Source of the DNA: CAZHMN01 sp964533705
Lineage (GTDB): Bacteria; Electryoneota; B3-LCP
Direction: 5' to 3'
DNA: 8,273 bases
Assembly: GCA_964533705.1 (NCBI GenBank)
Contig: CAZHMN010000104.1
Coordinates: 1-8,273, forward strand
Shown piece after piece: positions 1 to 5,685 of this stretch. The first letter of the stretch is position 1. Each line of letters begins with the position of its first letter. The notes beneath the pieces are model-generated. The model was not told the DNA's origin, did no database searches, and saw only the letters and a list, made by a program, of their open reading frames with translations. The position numbers were made by a program, and so were the translations under genes.

Positions 1-336
1 GATCGCTACTACTTCTCCACTATCGCCTACCAGAGCGCCCGCGGTCTCGATCCCGAAGAAATCAGACGAAAAAACGAAGCCTTCGCCCCCCGGCCCGACC
101 TCGTGTTACTATTCGACCTGGATCCTGAAATCGCCCTCGATCGCATCAGAGAAAAGCGCGGCGAAAGCCCCAATCTCTTCGAGAAGCTGGAGTACCTGCG
201 CCAGGTGCGAGAGAACTTCCTGAAACTCTCCGACCCCTTCATCAGGCGCATTGATGCTTCTCTTTCCATCGAGGATGTCTGGCTGCAAGTTAAAGAGGCG
301 ATTGAGCCTCTCTTTCCCGGAAAAAGCTCTCCTTAA
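1..336 (+). CDS. tmk: Thymidylate kinase (dTMP kinase), C-terminal part; 5' end outside window
   Basis: Thymidylate kinase phosphorylates dTMP to dTDP with ATP in the cytoplasm, a step in dTTP synthesis. The reading frame is open from base 1 and gives 111 residues; the family is usually about 200-215 residues, so roughly half, including the P-loop, is missing at the left edge. The visible part opens with the family's DR-Y-x3-S-x2-AYQ signature (residues 1-11, DRYYFSTIAYQ), followed by the LID-like stretch RGLDPEEIRRKN. Next comes the typical PDLVLLFDLDPEIALDRI beta-strand/helix (residues 32-49), then the FEKLEYLRQVRENFLKL helix (60-76). A GTG at 103 could be mistaken for a start but lies inside the conserved fold. 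The gene converges on the LVIVD gene with 9 bases between stop codons. The family call is firm; the gene symbol is by family, and an archaeal-type dTMP kinase subgroup is possible. Confidence 0.87.
   Translation, partial: DRYYFSTIAYQSARGLDPEEIRRKNEAFAPRPDLVLLFDLDPEIALDRIREKRGESPNLFEKLEYLRQVRENFLKLSDPFIRRIDASLSIEDVWLQVKEAIEPLFPGKSSP
292..313 (-). terminator. Weak hairpin inside the tmk 3' end, possible terminator for the LVIVD gene
   Basis: AGAGGC at 294-299 and GCCTCT at 306-311 form a perfect 6-bp stem with a 6-base loop (300-305). Read on the minus strand the stem extends to 8 bp with one G-T pair, ending in TTT and followed by AACTT. It lies about 35 bases beyond the stop codon of the minus-strand LVIVD gene, a suitable place for a terminator. 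The U-tract is short and partly inside the stem, so this may be chance in coding DNA. Confidence 0.25.
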
Positions 337-345
337 AATCAACTC

Positions 346-2520
346 TCACTTCTGCAATATCACCTTCTGCGCCGTTCTGAAGTCTCCGGCTTTCAACTCC
401 AGGAAATAAACTCCGGACGAGTACCGGGAGGCATTCCACAAAACCACAGATTGATCCAGCGGAGCCTTGCCACTGTATAGCTGCTCCAGCTTTTGACCAC
501 TTATATTATATACGGATATTTCTGCAGGAACGTTGAAAGGAAGCTGAGCCCTGATGGCCAGCCAACCGTTGAAGGGATTGGGATAAGCACTAAGGTTTAT
601 CTGAGCTGGTAGATACTGACCTTGGCCGGGTTCTACGCCCATTCCAGTGAAACGATACACGCCCAGACCATATTGATCAGCCACGTAAATGTCCTCACCG
701 TCAAGAAATATTTCCCTGGCCACGCCGGGCGTCCTGTAGGAACCGGCGTATTGCGGCGCGGTGCGGTCTGTAATGTCCAGCACCACCAAACCCCCGGAGC
801 CATCCGCCAGAACCGCCCAATTTCCCAGGACTTTTACGTCCCAGGTAGATCCTTCCGTATCATATTGACCGATCAATACACCGTTCTGAAGAATCGAAAG
901 CCCTGCGATTCCGTCGGCCACATAAACGTAGCCTCCCGAGACAACGCAATGATGAGCCAATCCGGGCGTACTGTACTCAGTTAGGATTTGCAGCGAATGC
1001 GGATTGGAAATATCAATCAACGCCACGCCCTCATCCCATTGACTGACATAGGCGGTGTCTCCTTTCAGCGTCACCCCTTTGGCAAAGCCGGATGTGTAAA
1101 TATGGGACACGTAGGTGGGATCTTGGGGCTGCGAAAAGTCAACGATAACCAGGCCGCCGTACGTATCGGCGGTATAGAAGTAGGGATCGCGGGGAACCAC
1201 TTCGTTGGCCTCGCCTTCCGTATTGAAACGCGACAACGCCTGGGGCGCAGATGGATTGGTAACGTCCGTTAAAAAAACCCCTTGCGTCTCATGCGATGAA
1301 AAGCAGATTTCACCGGCAACGCGGGCATCAACGCTGTTCCCCAGCAGAGTAATCTGAGATAGCTGTTGTGGGTCATGCGGATTACTTACGTCGAGAATCG
1401 TAATTTGCGAGGTCACCCCCCGGGCTGCATAGGCTTCATCGTCATTGACCCAAACTGAATTCACCGCGCCGGGCTGGGTGTAACTCCCCAAATAAGAAGG
1501 TGACGTCGGGGTGGCGATCCAGAGGATAATCAATCCCTGCGAATCATCCGCCAGGTACAGAGTGGTGCCGCTTAGGGCCAGCGACCAGGCCAGGCCATCG
1601 GTATCGTAGTCGCCCACTTCATAGGGGAGCTCCGGGTTGGTGACATTCAATACGACCAGCCCGGGCGAATCGTTCGCGACGTAGGCGTAATTGCCGGACA
1701 CCTCCACTTCGTGGACGACACCGGTCGCCGTCGTCCATTGGCCGACCAAATCCGGTTGTGATGGATCGCTGACGTCGAGAATCAGCACCCCCCCGGGGCC
1801 ATCAGCGAGATAGAGCAGGCTGTCAACCTTGGTAACGCCTAAGGCGATTCCACTGCTGTTGTACTCCCCCATAATGTCCGGCTGGGAAGGCGTCATTACG
1901 CTGACAACCTTCAGGCCCGCGCCTTCTGCAGCCACGTAGAGGACCTCGTCATCGAGGTAGAGGTCGCGTGCCCACCCTCCTAACTCGAGGGAAGCCACCT
2001 CCTGCGGCCGCGAAGGGTTGGCCATATTGATGACCCGCAAACCACCCTGGCCGTCCGCCAGGTAGAGAAAGGTCTCTCCCTTGACCGCTTCGTACGAATA
2101 TCCTTCCGATTCTAATTCCCCCAGTAAGGTGGGGGACTGAGGAGCCGTCACGTCTATAACCTGCAAACCTGCCGACCCACTGGCCAGGAAAAGGTAATTA
2201 TTTTCGATGCAAATTCCTTCGGTAACACCGGGCACGCCGTACTTCGATACGGGGAGGATCTGCGATGGAACCGAAACGTCCAGAATCATCAGGCCATAGC
2301 CCATGGCGCAATAGGCGTTGCCCTGAACCACCTCAACATCGTGAAAGGGGCCCCAGGCGAGGGATTCCGATACTCGAGTGACCTGATCGCCCCATTGACC
2401 CTGGCAAGGCGTGACCAGTACGATCGTGGTAAGCGCCAACAAAAGCGCCGAAATAGCGAACGGGCGACGTTCGGGTCTAACGCCACCCGTAGAAATATAT
2501 TTGTCAGGGGGTTTTTGCAT
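346..2520 (-). CDS. Secreted LVIVD-repeat beta-propeller protein with C-terminal YPNPFN sorting domain
   Basis: Length is 724 aa. The N-terminus has a basic patch (RPERRP, 15-20) and a long hydrophobic run (about 21-37), followed by a plausible signal-peptidase site near CQG-Q (about 41). Residues 60-624 are built from about 14 repeats of roughly 42 residues, each with the pattern L-x-V-[IL]-D-V-[ST]-x-P-x2-P, then G-x-Y-x-T-x-G and [AY]-Y-V-A-D-G. This is the LVIVD repeat, known or predicted to form beta-propeller blades. Residues 643-724 (AYPNPFNG...ISVYNISGQKL...W-NASRYSSGVYFLEL) match the type A sorting / FlgD-like Ig fold of proteins exported by type IX secretion or surface-anchored in related phyla. 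No catalytic residues are recognised; binding or a surface structural role is plausible but unproven. The start ATG overlaps the rex stop by one base (TAATG). The best upstream AAGGA lies 14 bases away, so translation is probably coupled to rex. Confidence 0.85.
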   Translation of the reverse strand: MQKPPDKYISTGGVRPERRPFAISALLLALTTIVLVTPCQGQWGDQVTRVSESLAWGPFHDVEVVQGNAYCAMGYGLMILDVSVPSQILPVSKYGVPGVTEGICIENNYLFLASGSAGLQVIDVTAPQSPTLLGELESEGYSYEAVKGETFLYLADGQGGLRVINMANPSRPQEVASLELGGWARDLYLDDEVLYVAAEGAGLKVVSVMTPSQPDIMGEYNSSGIALGVTKVDSLLYLADGPGGVLILDVSDPSQPDLVGQWTTATGVVHEVEVSGNYAYVANDSPGLVVLNVTNPELPYEVGDYDTDGLAWSLALSGTTLYLADDSQGLIILWIATPTSPSYLGSYTQPGAVNSVWVNDDEAYAARGVTSQITILDVSNPHDPQQLSQITLLGNSVDARVAGEICFSSHETQGVFLTDVTNPSAPQALSRFNTEGEANEVVPRDPYFYTADTYGGLVIVDFSQPQDPTYVSHIYTSGFAKGVTLKGDTAYVSQWDEGVALIDISNPHSLQILTEYSTPGLAHHCVVSGGYVYVADGIAGLSILQNGVLIGQYDTEGSTWDVKVLGNWAVLADGSGGLVVLDITDRTAPQYAGSYRTPGVAREIFLDGEDIYVADQYGLGVYRFTGMGVEPGQGQYLPAQINLSAYPNPFNGWLAIRAQLPFNVPAEISVYNISGQKLEQLYSGKAPLDQSVVLWNASRYSSGVYFLELKAGDFRTAQKVILQK

Positions 2521-3191
2521 TACCGTTTCGCTTGTCCTTGCGTGAGCGCGAAGGAGAGATGCTCGATCTCAATGACCATGTTCTCATTTCTAACTGTGAC
2601 GTTCGGGGGCACGAAGAGAGAGATCGGCGCGAAATTAAAGATCGCCTTAACCCCGGCGGAAATCAGGGCGTCAGTCACTTTCTGTGCTGCTTCGACGGGC
2701 ACAGCGATCACTGCAATGTCCACGTGTGCCTTCGTGATCTCGGCTTCGAGATTGTGCAGGTTTTTAACCTCCAAACCGTTGATGCGCGTCCCGATTTTGC
2801 GAGGGTCGCTGTCGAGAAGGAGTTTAAAATGGAAGTTATGCTCTTCAAACTGGCTGAAATTTAGTAGTGCTCGACCGATGTTGCCGACGCCAACCAGAGC
2901 CAGGTGCCACTCTTGATCCAGACCCAAAATCCGGGCGATGTGGCGCTTCAAATCTCGTACGTTGTACCCCAGGCCGCGACGTCCAAAGGCTCCGAAAAAG
3001 GAGAAATCCTTGCGAACCTGCGCTGAGGTAACGTTGTTTCGCCTGGCCAACTCGTCAGACGATACGGTCTCTACTCCACGGGCTTCCAAGTGCTTCAGCG
3101 TTCTGTAATAGCGAGACAGGCGGCCGACTGTGGCATCGGAAACCTTCTGTCCGTACCGGCCTTCTGCGTGGTCGCTTGAATTAATCACCAT
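2520..3191 (-). CDS. rex: Redox-sensing transcriptional repressor Rex
   Basis: Rex is a cytoplasmic homodimeric repressor. It binds operator DNA when NAD+ is high and releases it when NADH binds, so fermentation and respiratory genes follow the redox state. From the ATG at 3191 the protein has 223 aa, a normal length. Residues about 14-85 are the winged helix, with SSDELARRNNVTSAQVRKD and FSFFGAFGRRGLGYNV, both diagnostic. A Rossmann domain follows with the GVGNIGRAL dinucleotide-binding loop (about 100-109). The C-terminal part has FNFAPISLFVPPNVTVRNEN and the swapped helix IEIEHLSFAL. An in-frame TTG at 3203 would add four residues. The ATG is preferred: GGGG (bases 3198-3201) lies 6 bases upstream, whereas the TTG has no clear Shine-Dalgarno. 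rex is the first gene of a two-gene unit with the secreted LVIVD protein, and it is divergent from a small secreted protein. No consensus Rex operator was found upstream. Confidence 0.95.
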   Translation of the reverse strand: MVINSSDHAEGRYGQKVSDATVGRLSRYYRTLKHLEARGVETVSSDELARRNNVTSAQVRKDFSFFGAFGRRGLGYNVRDLKRHIARILGLDQEWHLALVGVGNIGRALLNFSQFEEHNFHFKLLLDSDPRKIGTRINGLEVKNLHNLEAEITKAHVDIAVIAVPVEAAQKVTDALISAGVKAIFNFAPISLFVPPNVTVRNENMVIEIEHLSFALTQGQAKR

Positions 3192-3326
3192 GGATAACCC
3201 CAATTTATTTCTTGAACCTGCAGCCTAAATTCACCAAATCCCAATTAAACCAATTCCCCCTTTTCGTGTCTAAAAAATGAACTCTCCAATCAGAGAATAA
3301 CTTAGAATCAACTTATCAGGAGAAAA
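3192..3326. promoter_or_regulatory. Divergent intergenic region between rex and the small secreted protein gene
   Basis: This 135-base AT-rich gap is the longest non-coding stretch in the window and must hold start signals for both flanking genes. A clear Shine-Dalgarno, AGGAG (3318-3322), precedes the ATG at 3327. TAGAAT (3303-3308) could be a -10 element for the plus-strand gene, but no convincing -35 accompanies it. The plus strand carries five copies of CCAA[TA][TC] at 3200, 3234, 3241, 3250 and 3286, all in the same orientation; they could be operator half-sites or simply base-composition bias. A search for Rex-type TTGTGA-n6-TCACAA palindromes by eye found none. Confidence 0.5.
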
Positions 3327-3668
3327 ATGAAACTCAGACATATCTTAATCGCTGCGATGATCTTGCTGATCGCTGCACCCGTTTTGGCCAAAGGCAACAG
3401 ACACGGGTACGGAATCAAGGGCAAATTGCAATACCATCATAACCAGCACCCCGCATGGCGCTGCAGCTTAAACGATGCCAGGGATGATGGACGCTATGGC
3501 TATGGCCATAACAAGGGCCCTGGCCGACATCTGCTGCGCGACGCAGACGGTGATGGTATCCCCAACGGTAGAGATCCGGACTTCACTCCGGGATTCAGCG
3601 ATGCTAACGGGGACGGTGTGTGTGATCACCGGCAGAATTCTCCATCCACTGCGGGAGGATCATCCTGA
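3327..3668 (+). CDS. Small secreted protein with two EF-hand-like calcium-binding loops
   Basis: Length is 113 aa. Residues 1-21 form a classic signal peptide: MKLRH, a hydrophobic core ILIAAMILLIAAPV, and an A-x-A-type cleavage site after VLA. The mature part starts rich in Gly, His, Tyr and basic residues (22-70). It then has two acidic loops of the D-x-[DN]-x-D-G type: D72-D74-D76 closing with D83 (DADGDGIPNGRD), and D92-N94-D96 with D100 (DANGDGVCD). Such loops bind Ca2+ in dockerin, thrombospondin type 3 and excalibur-like proteins. Two cysteines (46 and 99) could form a disulfide. The start is fixed by AGGAG four bases upstream of the ATG, and the gene ends in a strong terminator, so it looks like a real monocistronic gene. 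The specific family is not recognised; a periplasmic or secreted calcium-binding role is an inference. Confidence 0.8.
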   Translation: MKLRHILIAAMILLIAAPVLAKGNRHGYGIKGKLQYHHNQHPAWRCSLNDARDDGRYGYGHNKGPGRHLLRDADGDGIPNGRDPDFTPGFSDANGDGVCDHRQNSPSTAGGSS

Positions 3669-3710
3669 AATTCAACTGGGTGCCCGTAGGGCGCTCTCCT
3701 TTGAGGGAAC

Positions 3711-3742
3711 GGCGGGTGGATTAATCATTCATCCGCCTTTTT
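3711..3742 (+). terminator. Rho-independent terminator of the small secreted protein gene
   Basis: An 11-bp stem (3711-3721 paired with 3727-3737, GGCGGGTGGAT with ATTCATCCGCC, two G-T pairs) has a 5-base loop (3722-3726). It is followed directly by five T residues (3738-3742) and then ATTT. It lies 42 bases after the stop codon at 3666-3668. On the minus strand no T-tract follows the hairpin, so it should act mainly on rightward transcripts. The loop and 3' arm overlap the stop codon and last codons of the convergent histidine kinase. Confidence 0.85.
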
Positions 3743-5674
3743 ATTTGCGTCCACTACAGCCTCTAAATTGTGAACCGGGATAGCGATTTTAAATTCACTA
3801 CCCTCCCCTTGCCAACTCTCGGCATCAACCGTCGCATTATAGCGCGCCAGTAACTGGCGGACTGTTGAAAGCCCCAAACCCGTACCAGAAGGCCGGTAGG
3901 GATCCCATTCTGTCCCCAATTCCGACTTCGTGGTGAAAAACGGTTCGAATATTTTTTCTATGTTTTCTGTAGGAATACCGCAGCCTGTGTCACGAATGCT
4001 CAATGTAATCCGATTTCGGGCTTGATCCCAGCTCGTTCTCACGCAAAGTCCGGTCTGGGACGCAGTGCTCATGGCATCCAGGGCGTTCTGCACGAGGTTA
4101 TGAAAGCACTGGGAAAAATCGCTGTATAATCCGCGAATTTTAGGGAGATCGGGTGCTAAGTCAACCTCTAAGTCCACATTATGCTTAAAAAATAGATTAG
4201 ATTCGAGGAACTTCAATTCAGTCTGCACGAGCTGGTTGACATCAATCTCCATTTCTTCGTTGGATTGTTCCTGGCGGCTCTTCGTCATTAGATTGGAAAT
4301 AATCTCACCAATCCGAGCTGCTGCCTGCAAGATGTCGTCGAACTCTGTGACCTGGGGATGTTTGGCTTGTGCCATTTCGGTAGTCATAATGATCGCCGAG
4401 AGGGGGGAATTAATGTTATGCGCCAGTCCGGAAGCCAAAAGGCCGATAGCCTCCAATTTCTGCGCCTGCCGCAGTTGAGACTCGAGGAGCCGCATGTCGC
4501 TGATATCCTGTGCACAGGCGACCAGGACTTTAGGGTAACCGTCAGCATCTGGGAGAACTGACATAGCCAGGTTCACCAGCCGTTCTTCGCCCCTGCTGTT
4601 GATTTGCGTAATCTCTCTGACCCAGCGCTTCTTTTGGGAGAGATGGGATAGAAATTCCCCAATTTCTGTCCGATCGCGATCCGAAACCAGGTCACCAATA
4701 TTCATACCCACCAGGTGAGCCGCTGTATAGCCATACAAATCGGATGCGGCCGCGTTGGCGTACTGGATGTTTCCCTCGGGGGTCGTGATCAGGATGGCTC
4801 CGTGCGCTTCCTCAAGGGCGCGAACGTAATCCCGACTGCGCTCCTCGGCTTCAAAGATGTCCGTTATGTCGATCAGAGTTCCCTCGATATAGCGCGGATT
4901 ACCAGCTTCATCCCGCACAAGACGTGCATTTTCCAGGGTCCGAATCCGCTTTCCATCCCTCCGTTTCCCCACCTCCTGGTAGTTGTTGACGAAACCCAAT
5001 CGGATGAGCAAGTTTATGAAATCATCCCGTGCATGCCTGTTATCGTAGAGATCTGAAGCGTGCCGCTGCGTGAGCTCCTCGGCACTTTCATAACCGAAGA
5101 TCTCGGCAAAATGTGGGTTCACCTCGAGGAGTTTCCCGTCGAGCGTCGAACGGTACATCCCAGTCAGGCTGTGCGTGAAAAAATCGCGGTAATCACCCGG
5201 CCCTTGGACCTTCTCTCGCGCTTGCTCGATAGAATGCCTCCTCGAACCTACACCAGCTCCCTCTCTGATAATCAGGAAAAAGTATTCGGGTTGGCTTTCA
5301 CCCACGGGTAAGGCGACGGCGCTCACAGAGACGGGAAAACCAGTGCCATCACGCCGAAGGTGTTCGGTATCCCAGGTTATGATTTTGTCTGTTTCGGCGC
5401 TCTTCAACCGGGCGAGGATATTCCCCCCCTCATCTGCCTTTACGAGGATGCTCATATTCGAACCGAGGAGGTCAGCCGGGCTATATCCGTGGAATTGTGC
5501 GAATGCAGGATTGGCGTAAATCAGGTTTCCGGCGCGATCCACCACGGCAACGCCCTCGCCTGGAGATTTATCAACGTTCTCCAGATCAGAAATGCTATGG
5601 AGGTCATCCGCCTTGGGATGACATTCGCCGTTATACTCTTCTTCCGCACCTTTTGGCTGAGTTTTTTCGCTCAT
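3725..5674 (-). CDS. Soluble sensor histidine kinase with three PAS domains
   Basis: Length is 649 aa with no signal peptide or membrane segment, so a cytoplasmic sensor is expected. Three PAS domains follow one another at about 35-140 (GVAVVDRAGNLIYANPAFAQ), 162-275 (GMYRSTLDGKLLEVNPHFAE, closing IEGTLIDITD) and 284-395 (AILITTPEGNIQYANAAASD, closing VACAQDISD). The dimerisation/phosphoacceptor helix is QKLEAIGLLASGLAHNINSP with His419. The ATPase domain has an N-box (FHNLVQNALDAM, N526/N530), G1 (DTGCGIP, from D562), F-box (FEPFFTTK, 576-583) and G2 (GTGLGLS, 597-603). Two oddities are Asn420 where an acidic residue usually follows the phospho-His, and an ATP lid lengthened by SELGTEWDPYRPS (584-596). 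The start ATG lies 9 bases after the gyrA stop, with AAAGG (5681-5685) overlapping that stop, so it is probably co-transcribed with gyrA. No receiver domain or response regulator is in view; the partner and signal are unknown. Confidence 0.93.
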   Translation of the reverse strand: MSEKTQPKGAEEEYNGECHPKADDLHSISDLENVDKSPGEGVAVVDRAGNLIYANPAFAQFHGYSPADLLGSNMSILVKADEGGNILARLKSAETDKIITWDTEHLRRDGTGFPVSVSAVALPVGESQPEYFFLIIREGAGVGSRRHSIEQAREKVQGPGDYRDFFTHSLTGMYRSTLDGKLLEVNPHFAEIFGYESAEELTQRHASDLYDNRHARDDFINLLIRLGFVNNYQEVGKRRDGKRIRTLENARLVRDEAGNPRYIEGTLIDITDIFEAEERSRDYVRALEEAHGAILITTPEGNIQYANAAASDLYGYTAAHLVGMNIGDLVSDRDRTEIGEFLSHLSQKKRWVREITQINSRGEERLVNLAMSVLPDADGYPKVLVACAQDISDMRLLESQLRQAQKLEAIGLLASGLAHNINSPLSAIIMTTEMAQAKHPQVTEFDDILQAAARIGEIISNLMTKSRQEQSNEEMEIDVNQLVQTELKFLESNLFFKHNVDLEVDLAPDLPKIRGLYSDFSQCFHNLVQNALDAMSTASQTGLCVRTSWDQARNRITLSIRDTGCGIPTENIEKIFEPFFTTKSELGTEWDPYRPSGTGLGLSTVRQLLARYNATVDAESWQGEGSEFKIAIPVHNLEAVVDANKKADE

Positions 5675-5680
5675 AGGTAA

Positions 5681-5685
5681 CCTTT
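5681..5685 (-). promoter_or_regulatory. Ribosome-binding site of the histidine kinase, overlapping the gyrA stop codon
   Basis: On the minus strand the junction reads TAAAGGTTACCTATG. The gyrA stop TAA is part of the AAAGG Shine-Dalgarno, with six bases to the kinase ATG. This spacing fixes the kinase start and favours translational coupling to gyrA. Confidence 0.7.

Noticed and set aside
622..1272. Open frames on the plus strand inside the LVIVD gene
   Set aside because: They are antisense to a protein with unmistakable periodic repeats, show no recognisable domains, and lack ribosome-binding sites.
2398..2412. Lipoprotein signal with Cys39 in the LVIVD protein
   Set aside because: The sequence before Cys is VLVTP, not a lipobox of the L-[AS]-[GA]-C type; an ordinary signal-peptidase site just after it fits better.
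3192..3326. A Rex operator (TTGTGA-n6-TCACAA type) upstream of rex
   Set aside because: Only imperfect pieces such as TTGGTGAA are present, with no matching inverted half at the right spacing.
3682..3692. Small hairpin GCCC-GTA-GGGC after the small protein gene
   Set aside because: The stem is only 4 bp with a 3-base loop and no T-tract on either strand; the strong terminator lies 20 bases further on.
3475..3783. A 102-residue plus-strand frame overlapping the small secreted protein
   Set aside because: It is out of frame with the gene that has the signal peptide and Shine-Dalgarno, and it runs through the terminator hairpin.
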